Shown here: piece after piece, positions 44,980 through 54,379 of the stretch
Numbering within the stretch: the stretch's first letter is position 1
Layout: the number at the start of each line of letters is the position of its first letter
Origin: Flavobacterium sp. UBA7665
GTDB taxonomy: Bacteria > Bacteroidota > Bacteroidia > Flavobacteriales > Flavobacteriaceae
DNA: 64,000 nucleotides
Reading direction: 5' to 3'
Assembly (NCBI GenBank): GCA_002483285.1
Contig: DLHP01000029.1
Span: forward strand, 126,911 to 190,910
The notes under the pieces: generated by a model
Databases searched by the model: none
The model's input: only the letters and a program-made list of their open reading frames with translations
What the model was told of the DNA's origin: nothing
Made by a program: the position numbers and the translations under genes

Positions 44980-44990
44980 TGGTAAATGAC

Positions 44991-45027
44991 ATAAAAAACA
45001 AAGTACGAATTGAGACAATCCGTACTT
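44991..45027 (-). terminator. Terminator after the dioxygenase gene
   Basis: On the minus strand AAGTACGGATT and AATTCGTACTT form an 11-bp stem with one mismatch, followed by TTTGTTTTTT. It lies 23 nt after the dioxygenase stop and just upstream of the SUI1 start. Confidence 0.75.
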
Positions 45028-45049
45028 CGCCATTATTCTATAATAGGTA

Positions 45050-46003
45050 TTATTTCTTGATCAATCCCAAATCGACCAGACGCTCATGCAGGAATTCTCC
45101 AGCGGTGATGTCATCGTATTTCTTAGGGTTGTCGGCATCGATGGTTTTTTCGAGCACATCGAGTTTCATCTCACTGATCGGGTGCATAAAGAACGGAATC
45201 GAGAAACGCGACGTACCCCACAATTCCCTCGGTGGATTGACCACTTGGTGAATCGTCGATTTCAAGCGGTTGTTGGTGTGGCGCGACAACATATCACCAA
45301 CATTGATGACCAATTCGTCTGGTTGTGCAACTGCATCGATCCATTCGCCGTCGTGATTTTGTACCTGCAAACCTTTGCCTTGCGCACCCATCAAAAGGGT
45401 AATGAGGTTGATATCGCCATGTGCGGCAGCACGAACAGCGCCGTCTGCTGGCTCATCGGTAATCGGCGGATAGTGTATTGGGCGCAAGATGCTGTTACCG
45501 TGTTTGATGTAATTGTCAAAATAAAATTCATCCAATCCCAAATACAAGGCTAACGCACGCAGTACATAAATCCCTGTTTTCTCGAGCATTTGGTAGGCTT
45601 CTTTACCCACAGCATTGAACCTTGGCAATTCTTCTACCGTTACATTGGCCGGATATTCTGAAGCGTATTTAGAATCAGCATCCACATATTGCCCAAAATG
45701 CCAGAACTCTTTCAAATCGCCGGCAGAGCGCCCTTTGGCATGTTCTTTACCAAATGACACATAGCCTCTTTGGCCACCGATTCCGGGAATTTCATATTTG
45801 GCTTTGGTTTCTAATGGAAGGTTGAAAAAACTGCGAACCTCGCTATAAAGTTCACCAACCAATTGGTCGTCCAAAAAATGACCTTTTAACGCAACGAAGC
45901 CTATATCTTCGTATGCTTTTCCGATTTCATTTACAAATTTTTGTTTACGTTCCGGGTCACCCGAAAGGAAATCACGCAAGTCAACACTAGGAATGTTTTG
46001 CAT
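45050..46003 (-). CDS. 2-oxoglutarate/Fe(II) dioxygenase (isopenicillin-N-synthase family)
   Basis: 317 residues with the DIOX_N part (IPSVDLRDFLSG) and the double-stranded beta-helix core: Fe ligands in AHGDINLITLL (H and D) and SRHTNNRLKSTIHQV (His), and the 2-oxoglutarate ligand in SRFSIPFFMHP. Substrate unknown; the family includes oxidases and hydroxylases of small molecules. It is a single-gene unit with an excellent promoter upstream and a terminator downstream. Confidence 0.88.
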   Translation of the reverse strand: MQNIPSVDLRDFLSGDPERKQKFVNEIGKAYEDIGFVALKGHFLDDQLVGELYSEVRSFFNLPLETKAKYEIPGIGGQRGYVSFGKEHAKGRSAGDLKEFWHFGQYVDADSKYASEYPANVTVEELPRFNAVGKEAYQMLEKTGIYVLRALALYLGLDEFYFDNYIKHGNSILRPIHYPPITDEPADGAVRAAAHGDINLITLLMGAQGKGLQVQNHDGEWIDAVAQPDELVINVGDMLSRHTNNRLKSTIHQVVNPPRELWGTSRFSIPFFMHPISEMKLDVLEKTIDADNPKKYDDITAGEFLHERLVDLGLIKK

Positions 46004-46053
46004 ATTGAAAAATGTTTGTTAATAACTCAAAGGCGCTTGAGCCCTCGTAATCA

Positions 46054-46082
46054 CAAATGTAAATAATAAATTTAAATCACAA
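46054..46082 (-). promoter_or_regulatory. Promoter of the dioxygenase gene
   Basis: Minus strand: TTG (46082-46080), 18 nt, TACATTTG (46061-46054). This is a full match to the Bacteroidota consensus. The predicted start of transcription lies about 45 nt before the ATG. Confidence 0.7.
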
Positions 46083-46145
46083 TTTTAAAAGTTATTAACA
46101 AGCCAAAAAAATAAAACAATTCACCGGCATCCTGTTATTTTTTTA

Positions 46146-46153
46146 TATTTTTG
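46146..46153 (+). promoter_or_regulatory. Possible -7 element of the E1 gene
   Basis: TATTTTTG fits TAnnTTTG. It lies 31 nt upstream of the ATG, and a purine-rich AATAGGAGATA stands between them as a likely ribosome-binding site. No TTG is seen at the usual distance. Confidence 0.4.
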
Positions 46154-46184
46154 AGCAGTTTTAACAATAGGAGATACCCCATCA

Positions 46185-48161
46185 ATGAATTTTGAAAGAC
46201 GACACCTCACAGACAACCAATTACTAGACCTTTATAAAAGATTGCTCAAACCGCGCCTCATCGAGGAAAAGATGCTTATCCTGATTCGCCAGGGCAAGGT
46301 GTCCAAATGGTTTTCGGGAATCGGGCAGGAGGCCATTTCGGTCGGGGTAACCGCTGTTCTGGACCCGGACGAATACATTTTGCCGATGCACCGTAACCTC
46401 GGTGTTTTTACGGGCCGCGACATTCCGTTGTATCGATTGTTTTCGCAATGGCAAGGCAAGGCGAGTGGTTTTACCAAAGGACGCGACCGCAGTTTCCATT
46501 TTGGGACGCAGGAATTTAAGATTATCGGGATGATTTCGCACCTCGGCCCGCAATTGGGTGTTGCCGATGGGATTGCCCTGGCCAATAAACTCAAGAAAAA
46601 TGGCAAAGTCACCGCGGTTTTTACCGGTGAGGGCGCCACAAGTGAAGGCGATTTTCATGAAGCGCTCAATATCGCTTCTGTTTGGGATTTGCCGGTCTTA
46701 TTTGTAATAGAAAATAACGGCTACGGACTATCGACGCCAACCAATGAACAATACCGTTGCGAAAACCTAGCTGATAAAGGTGTGGGTTATGGTATGGAAA
46801 GCCACATCATCGACGGGAACAATATACTTGAAGTCTTTAATGAGCTTAGTGAAATCGTTGCTTCGATGCGCACCAATCCGCGTCCGGTATTGCTCGAGTT
46901 CAAAACGTTCAGGATGCGCGGCCATGAAGAGGCGAGTGGTACCAAGTATGTACCGCAGGAACTCATGGACCTTTGGGCCGAAAAAGATCCGGTGGATACT
47001 TATAAAAGGTACCTGATCAAACAAAATGTACTGACGGCCGAGCAGGACGAAGAATGGCGCGATGCCATCAAGAAAGAAATAGACGACAATTTACTTATCG
47101 CCAATAGTGAGGCAGACATCGTTGCGAGTTACGAAGAAGAATTAAACGACGTTTACAAACCGTATCAGTTTGAAGAAGTTGAACCTTCAGGTGAAAAAGA
47201 AAATATCCGTTTGATTGATGCCATTTCAAGCAGCCTCAGACAATCGATGCAAAAGCATGAAAACCTGGTTATTATGGGGCAGGACATTGCCGAGTATGGC
47301 GGTGCATTTAAGATTACAGACGGGTTCGTAGCCGAGTTCGGCAAGGAGCGTGTCATCAATACACCCATCTGCGAAAGTGCTGTAGTTGCTGCGGGAATGG
47401 GACTGTCTATCAACGGTTATAAAGCCATCGTTGAAATGCAGTTTGCCGATTTCGTATCCACTGGTTTCAACCCAATAGTGAATTACCTGGCCAAAGTGCA
47501 TTACCGTTGGCAGGAAAATGCCGACGTCGTGGTTCGGATGCCCTGCGGTGGAGGTACCCAAGCCGGTCCATTTCACTCACAGACGAACGAAGCTTGGTTT
47601 ACCAAAACACCAGGGCTTAAAGTCGTGTATCCGGCTTTCCCGTATGACGCCAAAGGATTGTTGAACACCTCGATTAACGACCCGAACCCTGTACTGTTTT
47701 TCGAACACAAAATGCTTTACAGAAGCGTTTATCAAGAAGTGCCACAGGATTATTACACCTTACCGTTGGGAAAGGCAGCGTTGCTTAAAGAGGGGAAAGA
47801 CATCACCATAATTGCTTTTGGAGCAGCAGTTCATTGGGCTTTGGAGGCTTTGGAGAAAAACCCGCAAATTTCTGCAGATCTTATTGATTTAAGGACTTTA
47901 CAGCCGCTCGACAAGGACACGATTTATGCTTCGGTCAAAAAAACGAACAAGGCCATTATTCTCCAGGAAGACAGTATGTTTGGCGGTATCGCGAGTGATA
48001 TTTCGGCGATGATTATGGAAGATTGTTTTGAATATCTCGATGGCCCAGTAAAACGCGTGGCGAGCCTCGACAGCCCGATTCCGTTTACCAAAGCGCTCGA
48101 AGACCAATACCTTGCAAAAGGCCGTTTTGAGCAAGCGTTGTTGGATCTACTTAAATACTAA
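46185..48161 (+). CDS. 2-oxoacid dehydrogenase E1, fused alpha and beta subunits
   Basis: 658 residues. Residues 1-330 are the alpha part with the thiamine-diphosphate motif FTGEGATSEGDFHEALN...ENNGYGLSTP; residues about 337-658 are the beta part (RLIDAISSSLRQSM, MGQDIAEYGGAF, MPCGGGTQAGPFHSQ, LQEDSMFGGIASDI). It decarboxylates a 2-oxoacid, most likely branched-chain, and passes the acyl group to an E2 encoded elsewhere. The fused form is common in Bacteroidota. Confidence 0.9.
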   Translation: MNFERRHLTDNQLLDLYKRLLKPRLIEEKMLILIRQGKVSKWFSGIGQEAISVGVTAVLDPDEYILPMHRNLGVFTGRDIPLYRLFSQWQGKASGFTKGRDRSFHFGTQEFKIIGMISHLGPQLGVADGIALANKLKKNGKVTAVFTGEGATSEGDFHEALNIASVWDLPVLFVIENNGYGLSTPTNEQYRCENLADKGVGYGMESHIIDGNNILEVFNELSEIVASMRTNPRPVLLEFKTFRMRGHEEASGTKYVPQELMDLWAEKDPVDTYKRYLIKQNVLTAEQDEEWRDAIKKEIDDNLLIANSEADIVASYEEELNDVYKPYQFEEVEPSGEKENIRLIDAISSSLRQSMQKHENLVIMGQDIAEYGGAFKITDGFVAEFGKERVINTPICESAVVAAGMGLSINGYKAIVEMQFADFVSTGFNPIVNYLAKVHYRWQENADVVVRMPCGGGTQAGPFHSQTNEAWFTKTPGLKVVYPAFPYDAKGLLNTSINDPNPVLFFEHKMLYRSVYQEVPQDYYTLPLGKAALLKEGKDITIIAFGAAVHWALEALEKNPQISADLIDLRTLQPLDKDTIYASVKKTNKAIILQEDSMFGGIASDISAMIMEDCFEYLDGPVKRVASLDSPIPFTKALEDQYLAKGRFEQALLDLLKY

Positions 48162-48186
48162 AATTTTACGTTTTTCATATCAAATT

Positions 48187-48215
48187 AAGAGTCTTGTTTC
48201 AAGGCTCTTTTTTCT
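48187..48215 (+). terminator. Terminator after the E1 gene
   Basis: AAGAGTCTTG and CAAGGCTCTT pair (one G:U) around TTT and are followed by TTTTTCTTT, 25 nt after the stop codon. Confidence 0.75.
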
Positions 48216-48313
48216 TTAGTATAAAAATTGATTTTTTGTAGCGCAATGGCTTGTTTCACAGCAAATATTACTATATTGTGCCCATATTTTAAAGCAATGA
48301 AAACCTACTAGAA

Positions 48314-51300
48314 ATGCAAAAAAATACCACGCTTTATCTTCTTTTTTTCTTTGTCATTTTGCTAGCCCCGAGCGTTGTAAAATCACAAAACTTATTGACC
48401 AACGGCGATTTTGAATCGAGCGGCGGATTCCAGAGCAATTACACGCAAATCACGCCTTCGGGAAACAGCAATGCAGGTGATTATGCGCTTGTTACCAATT
48501 CGCAACCCATGAATACTGCCAATTTCATTTCGTCTACAGATCATACCTCTGGCAGCGGCAAAATGATGGTCGTTGATGGAAGAAACAATGACATCTTTTG
48601 GAAACAAAATCCAAATATCGCGCTGCAGGGCGGAAGCACTTATGTGTTTTCGTATTATATCAAAAATATCAATACCTCTACGGCGAACCAGCCCAAAATC
48701 CTATTTACACCTGCAGATCAATGCGACGCGGCTTGCGGAATGTCGGTCACGTTACTTACCGGTAACTCCGACGTGGGCGCGATGCCTGCCGGTTGGCAAA
48801 AGGTATCTTATCGATTTACACCAACTGGACCAGGAATCAGATACATCCGAATTGAATTATCAACCATTGGTGCCGGATTGGGCGGAAACGATTTTGCGAT
48901 TGACGACATTTCATTGGTATTGCCACCTTGCCCGGCGCCCGTAGGACAAGCTCCGTTTTTTTTGTGTCAGGGAAGTACTGCGGCTCCATTAACCGCTACG
49001 GCATTGGCCGGATACACCTTGCTATGGTACGGTACTGCGGCAACCGGAGGAGTAGGTTCTCCAACCCCCACAGTTCCATCTACGGTAACCAACGGACAAA
49101 CCATTTATTATGTAAGCCAAACCGATGGTATTTGTGAAAGCCCCCGTACTGCCATTATTGTGAATGTCAACTCGCTAACTGGTGCATATACCCCATTTTT
49201 TTGTGACGCAAATCAGGCCACGCAACCCAATTCGGTATATTTTGACTGGCAGAACCTTCCCGGACCGCCGGTCTATAACATTTCCTATTCTATTGATGGT
49301 GGTCCTTTGGTTTTCGTAAACACCAACATTTCACACTACGAAGTTTTTGGAGTACTTCCGGGATCCAGTGTCACCTTGACAATCATGTCGGCGGTCGGAT
49401 ATCCTTGTGTGCCGCCAGCCTCAAGGACTTGTTGTTCGGTGTATACCAATCCCGTTTTTGCATCCATACCCTCCACAATTTGTTCTAGTGCGCCGGCACC
49501 ACTATTGCCAACTACGTCTGACAACGGCGTGACGGGAACCTGGTCACCAGCCACGGTCAGCAACACCACAAGTGCCACTTATACGTTTACCGCTACCTGT
49601 ACCACTGCTCCTTTTACCAAAGGCATAACGGTGGTCAATGCACCGGTTGCCGGTACGTTATCGGGAACCCAAACAGCCTGTGTAGGATCAACGACAACAT
49701 TCGCATCGACAACGCCAGGCGGAACCTGGGTTTCCTCCAATTTGACTGTCGCTACCATTAACCCAACTACAGGAGTCATTACCGGGATTGCGCCGGGAAC
49801 AGCCATCATGACTTATTCGGTTGCCGGGACGCCGCCCTGTTCTAACGCGACAGCCATAAGAAACGTGACCATTACAACTGGTCCCAATGCAGGAACGCTT
49901 AACGGCGGACAAGCTATTTGTACCGGACAAACCACAACATTTTCGGCAACGGTCGCTGGAGGAACCTGGAGTTCATCGGCTCCTGGTACGGCGACAGTTA
50001 GTCCTCTCGGAGTTGTTACCGGTATTGCGGCAGGTACCGCGACGATTTCTTATACAGTGGCAGGAACGCCTCCCTGTTCGGATGCTGTCGTAACCCGTAC
50101 CGTCACCGTTACGGCTCCACCATCCGCAGGAACTTTGGCAGGGACACAAAATGTGTGTGTGGGCCTGACTACGTCATTTTCATCTACGACGGCTTCAGGA
50201 ACCTGGACTTCGGGTGCTCCGGGAATCGCAACCATAAGCGCTGCAGGTCTCGTTACCGGAGTGGCGCCAGGAATAGCAACGATGACCTATACCGTAAACG
50301 GAACCGGCGGCTGCAGCAGTACTTCTGCTACACGTCAGGTTACGGTGACCGCAGCACCGACAGCAGGGACACTAGGAGGAGTACAAGCCATTTGTATAGG
50401 CAACACTTCTACATACAACTCAACAGTTTTAGGAGGGAGCTGGAGTTCTTCAGCGCCCGCTACCGCGACTGTAAATACCGTTACCGGCGTTGTTACGGGA
50501 GTGGCAGCTGGTACGGCCAATATTACCTATACCGTCGCCGGGACGGGTGGTTGTAACGCCGCAACTGCATCGCGCTCGGTGACCGTTACTGCATTGCCCA
50601 CAGCTGGGACGTTATCTGGAACGCAAGCTATTTGTATAGGGCAGACCTCGGCATTTGGATCAACAGTTACGGGTGGTTCCTGGACTTCTTCTGCACCTGG
50701 CACTGCAACTATAAATCTTACAACCGGCCTTGTTACCGGAATTGCTGCAGGGACCGCAACGATGACCTATACTGTAAACGGCACAGGTGGCTGCGGTAAT
50801 GTCACGGCGACACGCACGGTGACGGTAACGGCTCCTCCAAATCCGGGTACGTTGGCAGGCACATCAGCCATTTGCGTCGGGCTTGGCGCTACGTTTTCTT
50901 CATCGGTACCTGGCGGAACATGGAGCTCTTCTGCTCCGGGTGTCGCCACCGTGAATACCACAACAGGTATTGTTACCGGGGTTTCTCCTGGTAGTGCCAC
51001 TATAAGTTACACCGTAAATGGAACCGGAGGTTGTCTTCCGGTGGCAGCAACGCGTCCAGTTACTGTGACTGCAGCGCCGAACGCCGGCACCATCAGTGGT
51101 ACGACAAACATTTGTATAGGGTCGAGCAGTACCCTTACTGCTACCGGAACAGGCGGGAGCTGGACTTCTTCAAGCCCTGCCATAGTAACAGTTAACGCTA
51201 CAACAGGTGTGATTACTGGGGTTTCGGCTGGAGCCGCAACGATAACTTATAAGGTGATAGGAACCGGAGGCTGTTCTGACGTGGTAGCAAACGCCGCTGT

Positions 51301-53080
51301 AACTGTCACCGCACCGCCAAATGCAGGTACCTTAGCAGGAATCCAAAACATCTGCGAGGCAACCAATACATTCTTTACCACCACCGGAAGCGGCGGAACC
51401 TGGACTTCTTCGGCTCCAACAATCGCGAGTATCGATCCCGTTACCGGAGAGGTAACCGGACTCGCGCCGGGCAACGCAATAATGACTTATAAGGTAATTG
51501 GTACGGGAGGTTGCGCCGATGCCGTCCAAACACGAAACATCACCATCATTGCAAGGCAGCAGCCCCTATTTACACAGGTAGCTGCTATTTGTGAAGGCGA
51601 TGCATTGGCACCGTTACCCACCACTTCTACAAACGGTTTTTCGGGAACCTGGTCTCCTGCGACGATGAACAACAATCTCACGACGACTTATACGTTTACG
51701 CCCAATACTACCTCGTGTTCCAATACCACCACGATGACCGTTACGGTTATACCGAGAATTACCCCGATATTCGACCCGATTGCGGTACAATGCCTCAACG
51801 ACCCTAATGTACCTGTATTGCCTTTGGTATCGCAGAATGGCGTTTCGGGTACGTGGACTCCGGCAATTGTCGATTTGAGCGTGATTGGTACAAGGGTGTA
51901 TACTTTTATCCCAAACCCAACCGAATGCGTGACGGCCACGGTAGTTACTTTGACCATCAGTGTGGTGGCGATTACGGTACCCAACTTTCCCGCGATTGCG
52001 CCTTTCTGTAATGGTAAGACGCCGATTCCAACATTGGATACCATTTCGCCGAATGGAGTAGAAGGAACCTGGTCTCCGGCAGTAATCAGCAATACCCAAA
52101 GCGGCACTTACGTATTTACACCCAATACGGTTATCAACCAATGCGCCACGCCGCAAACGCTAAATGTCACGGTCATTCAAAAAACTATTCCCGATTTCCC
52201 GCAGATTGCGCCGTTTTGTGTCAACACGACCGCACCGGTATTTAGCAATATTTCGCCTAATGGTATACCAGGAACCTGGAATCCGGCCATTATTGACAAT
52301 ACTTTTGTGGGTACCCAATCCTATGAATTTACACCCGATCCGGGCCAATGTGCCACCAACCAGATCATGAACATCGTGACCACCCCCGGGACAATCCCCG
52401 ATTTTGAAGACGTTGTTTTGTGTAAAACAGCCACACCGCCAACCTTGCAAAACGTTTCCCCGAATGGAGTGAACGGAACCTGGGTTCCTGCAGCCATCGA
52501 TATGACGTTGGTAGGAACCAATCCTTATGTATTTACACCCGACGTTGGAGAATGTGGTGTTCCAGCCACCATCAACGTAACGGTTAACGAATACACGCTT
52601 AATAGCATCCAAGGAATTGTCAGCAATTATTTCGAAGACGACCAGGTCATTACCGTCATTGCTTCAGGGCAAGGAAACTATGCCTATCAACTCGATTATG
52701 GCCCGTTGCAGGACAGTAACGTTTTTTATGACGTCAGGGCTGGATTGCACACCATCACCGTTGTAGACAAGAATGGTTGTGGTCCGTCGCTATCTGATCC
52801 AAACATATTGGTGATTAACTATCCGAAGTTCTTCACACCCAACAACGATGGCTATCACGATACCTGGAATATTGTTGGTTTGAAAGACCAGCCCGATGCC
52901 GAGATTTTTATATTTGATCGTTACGGCAAGCTCATCGTCCAAATCAATCCAACCAAGGACGGTTGGGACGGAACCTACAACGGTCGGGAGCTGCCATCAA
53001 CCGATTATTGGTTTACGGTAGATTACCATGAAAATGGCGTTCCGAAACAATTCAAAGCGCACTTCTCACTCAAGCGATAA
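48314..53080 (+). CDS. Giant surface protein with Big2-like repeats and T9SS type B sorting domain
   Basis: 1588 residues. Signal peptide to about residue 25; a carbohydrate-binding-like domain at about 28-200 (NLLTNGDFESSGGFQ); an Ig-like region to about 440; eight Big2-like repeats of about 80 residues (443-1080), each running GTL.G, C.G.T, GG.W.SS.P, G.VTG...G.A...Y.V, GGC, VTVT; five longer Ig-like repeats (about 1081-1426) with the pattern P.F..IAPFC and NGV.GTW.PA; and a type B (gliding-motility-associated) C-terminal domain from about 1500 (PKFFTPNNDGYHDTW). It is probably an adhesin or gliding-related surface filament. Confidence 0.93.
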   Translation: MQKNTTLYLLFFFVILLAPSVVKSQNLLTNGDFESSGGFQSNYTQITPSGNSNAGDYALVTNSQPMNTANFISSTDHTSGSGKMMVVDGRNNDIFWKQNPNIALQGGSTYVFSYYIKNINTSTANQPKILFTPADQCDAACGMSVTLLTGNSDVGAMPAGWQKVSYRFTPTGPGIRYIRIELSTIGAGLGGNDFAIDDISLVLPPCPAPVGQAPFFLCQGSTAAPLTATALAGYTLLWYGTAATGGVGSPTPTVPSTVTNGQTIYYVSQTDGICESPRTAIIVNVNSLTGAYTPFFCDANQATQPNSVYFDWQNLPGPPVYNISYSIDGGPLVFVNTNISHYEVFGVLPGSSVTLTIMSAVGYPCVPPASRTCCSVYTNPVFASIPSTICSSAPAPLLPTTSDNGVTGTWSPATVSNTTSATYTFTATCTTAPFTKGITVVNAPVAGTLSGTQTACVGSTTTFASTTPGGTWVSSNLTVATINPTTGVITGIAPGTAIMTYSVAGTPPCSNATAIRNVTITTGPNAGTLNGGQAICTGQTTTFSATVAGGTWSSSAPGTATVSPLGVVTGIAAGTATISYTVAGTPPCSDAVVTRTVTVTAPPSAGTLAGTQNVCVGLTTSFSSTTASGTWTSGAPGIATISAAGLVTGVAPGIATMTYTVNGTGGCSSTSATRQVTVTAAPTAGTLGGVQAICIGNTSTYNSTVLGGSWSSSAPATATVNTVTGVVTGVAAGTANITYTVAGTGGCNAATASRSVTVTALPTAGTLSGTQAICIGQTSAFGSTVTGGSWTSSAPGTATINLTTGLVTGIAAGTATMTYTVNGTGGCGNVTATRTVTVTAPPNPGTLAGTSAICVGLGATFSSSVPGGTWSSSAPGVATVNTTTGIVTGVSPGSATISYTVNGTGGCLPVAATRPVTVTAAPNAGTISGTTNICIGSSSTLTATGTGGSWTSSSPAIVTVNATTGVITGVSAGAATITYKVIGTGGCSDVVANAAVTVTAPPNAGTLAGIQNICEATNTFFTTTGSGGTWTSSAPTIASIDPVTGEVTGLAPGNAIMTYKVIGTGGCADAVQTRNITIIARQQPLFTQVAAICEGDALAPLPTTSTNGFSGTWSPATMNNNLTTTYTFTPNTTSCSNTTTMTVTVIPRITPIFDPIAVQCLNDPNVPVLPLVSQNGVSGTWTPAIVDLSVIGTRVYTFIPNPTECVTATVVTLTISVVAITVPNFPAIAPFCNGKTPIPTLDTISPNGVEGTWSPAVISNTQSGTYVFTPNTVINQCATPQTLNVTVIQKTIPDFPQIAPFCVNTTAPVFSNISPNGIPGTWNPAIIDNTFVGTQSYEFTPDPGQCATNQIMNIVTTPGTIPDFEDVVLCKTATPPTLQNVSPNGVNGTWVPAAIDMTLVGTNPYVFTPDVGECGVPATINVTVNEYTLNSIQGIVSNYFEDDQVITVIASGQGNYAYQLDYGPLQDSNVFYDVRAGLHTITVVDKNGCGPSLSDPNILVINYPKFFTPNNDGYHDTWNIVGLKDQPDAEIFIFDRYGKLIVQINPTKDGWDGTYNGRELPSTDYWFTVDYHENGVPKQFKAHFSLKR
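49640..51553 (+). repeat. Eight tandem Big2-like coding repeats (about 240 nt each)
   Basis: Eight consecutive units of about 79-80 codons begin at residue 443 of the surface protein. The first and last are the most diverged, while units 3 to 6 share long nearly identical stretches such as GTGGC and the VTVTA joints. The pattern suggests growth by unequal recombination. These are protein repeats, not a CRISPR array. Confidence 0.85.
51554..52591 (+). repeat. Five tandem Ig-like coding repeats (about 210 nt each)
   Basis: A second repeat class downstream of the Big2 block: each unit has (I)P.F..IA..C, then NGV.GTW.PA, then Y.FTP....C and ends in a short V-rich strand. The five units are more diverged than the upstream set. 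Confidence 0.75.
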
Positions 53081-53113
53081 AAAAAAGGCTCCACAACGGG
53101 AGCCTTTTTTTTT
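53081..53113 (+). terminator. Terminator after the giant surface protein gene
   Basis: AAAAGGCTCC and GGGAGCCTTTT form a strong stem around ACAAC with flanking A- and T-runs, starting at the stop codon. Confidence 0.88.
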
Positions 53114-53126
53114 AATCGGTTGGCCA

Positions 53127-53288
53127 TCAATCTTTGCTGTTGAGGGCGTAATACATTTCATTCGGGTCGTAATCCAAATCGTAATCGTCCGCGTCGTCAT
53201 CGTCATCGCTGACATTCATCCGTACGATGTTATTAAGATTGGCGCTGCCGAAATCTGAATCGTGTTGTGGTGTGTAGAAGTATTCCAT
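53127..53288 (-). CDS. Small acidic protein, 53 residues
   Basis: A 53-residue frame starting MEYFYTPQHDSDFG and ending MYYALNSKD, with an Asp-rich middle (SDDDDDADDYDLDYD). The composition is strongly acidic and tyrosine-rich. It has an ATG start and is first in a block of four small same-strand frames. I do not recognise it. Support is the clean frame and placement; there is no homology evidence. Confidence 0.5.
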   Translation of the reverse strand: MEYFYTPQHDSDFGSANLNNIVRMNVSDDDDDADDYDLDYDPNEMYYALNSKD

Positions 53289-53393
53289 TGCGAGTGGTTT
53301 AATAATTGGACTTTAGTTGCATTTTTCAAATTTCAACAAATCCACTTTCAGAAGGCTTACAATTTAAGTGCTAATTCTTATGGAATTGACAGA

Positions 53394-53597
53394 TTAGGTG
53401 TTACTGCTTCCGTCGGATTTACCATCAGTATCCGACCTGCGTTCATTCTTCTTACTATTGCCACTATTGTCTTTAGACGTATCGTCATGTTTATGAAAGT
53501 CATCTGTATCGTCAAAATCCTCAGCGCCTTTCTTGTCAAAGGTCGAATCCTGATTGAGACCCGGATCGTCTATGGTTCGGTCAGTATTTAATAGCAT
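53394..53597 (-). CDS. Small hydrophilic acidic protein, 67 residues
   Basis: 67 residues almost free of hydrophobic groups (TIDDPGLNQDSTFDKKGAE, later DDTDDFHKHDDTS), likely intrinsically disordered. It shares the same strand and composition as the frames at 53127 and 53773. No family is recognised. Confidence 0.5.
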   Translation of the reverse strand: MLLNTDRTIDDPGLNQDSTFDKKGAEDFDDTDDFHKHDDTSKDNSGNSKKNERRSDTDGKSDGSSNT

Positions 53598-53639
53598 CGG
53601 TATTGGTTTAATGGTTGAGTTCTATGTAATTTATAAAGG

Positions 53640-53756
53640 CTAAAATCGGCCGAGTAGCCAGTAAATAAGGATAAATACGATAATCATCCCAAAGCAGCCG
53701 CCACCCAGCTTCTTGGCTCCGTAACCGGCAATCAGTGTTTTAAAAAATCCGTTCAT
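53640..53756 (-). CDS. Small membrane peptide, 38 residues
   Basis: A 38-residue frame: a short N-terminus MNGFFKTLIAGYGAKKLGGG, then one hydrophobic helix (CFGMIIVFILIYWLLGRF). The glycine-rich lead with one transmembrane segment is typical of real small membrane proteins and not of chance frames. It lies 16 nt downstream of the 80-residue frame and 42 nt upstream of the 67-residue frame on the same strand, so the group may be one operon. Confidence 0.55.
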   Translation of the reverse strand: MNGFFKTLIAGYGAKKLGGGCFGMIIVFILIYWLLGRF

Positions 53757-53772
53757 AAGTTTGGTTTTCGGG

Positions 53773-54015
53773 TTATTGTGTCTTTTCGTCGGGGTTTACA
53801 TTGTCTTTGTTGTCGGAGAAGTCCAAATCATCGACTACTGGCTTTCCTTCTTCAAAGTTGGCATCATTGGTCAATGACTCTTCATAATCTTTGTACTCGT
53901 GATTCCGCGTATCGCTTCGGTTATGATCGGGATTGCGCTGGTTGGAATGTTGGTAATTTTTCTGTCCGTCATGCCTTTGTTGGCCGCCGGAATTTTGGCT
54001 TGGTAGAGTTCCCAT
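53773..54015 (-). CDS. Small hydrophilic protein, 80 residues
   Basis: 80 residues rich in Gln, Asn, Asp, Glu and His (PSQNSGGQQRHDGQKNYQ near the start, then DDLDFSDNKDNVNPDEKTQ at the end). Predicted disordered and soluble. It is the most upstream of the four-gene small-protein block. No family is recognised. Confidence 0.5.
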   Translation of the reverse strand: MGTLPSQNSGGQQRHDGQKNYQHSNQRNPDHNRSDTRNHEYKDYEESLTNDANFEEGKPVVDDLDFSDNKDNVNPDEKTQ

Positions 54016-54308
54016 GGCTGATTGTTTTAATTAGTTTTATAAAATTAAAACTTGCAGCATTCTGTCATGTTATGAAGTTTGGCGGAAATCTTGCGTAATT
54101 CCCGTATTGGCTATGCGCTCAATCTGGACTAAATGTAAAGACATAGACAATTGATTAAGTGGTTCCTGAAGTAACAGAAACTTACGATGAGTTTGTATTT
54201 TGCGTGTTCCATGACGTTGGCACTTAATTCATAATAACTACAAATTTCAGTGAACGAGAGGCAGAAACCTTTACAAATAACCGCTGGAATCTTATAAAAT
54301 TTTAGACG
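54016..54308. other. Gene-free spacer
   Basis: About 290 nt upstream of the small-protein block hold no convincing frame, tRNA or repeat. It should contain the promoter of the small-protein block, but I found no full TTG-N19-TAnnTTTG match. Confidence 0.4.
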
Positions 54309-54334
54309 TAAAAAAAGGAGCCGATTGGCTCCTT
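54309..54334 (-). terminator. Terminator after the maleate isomerase gene
   Basis: On the minus strand AAGGAGCC-AATC-GGCTCCTT forms a perfect 8-bp stem followed by TTTTT, 45 nt after the stop codon. It marks the end of the aromatic-degradation operon. Confidence 0.82.
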
Positions 54335-54379
54335 ACAGTTAAGTTTCTAATTATATAAAACCTGTAATAGTTTTGAATT

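Noticed and set aside
49640..51553. Regular 240-nt repetition suggesting a CRISPR or satellite array
   Set aside because: The period equals 80 codons in one open frame, the units vary throughout, and there are no short identical repeats with unique spacers or cas genes.
49336..52612. Many long antisense frames opposite the repeat region of the surface protein
   Set aside because: They are periodic with the Big2 and Ig-like units and rich in Pro/Val/Thr as a by-product of the repeat codons. None has a start signal or independent features.
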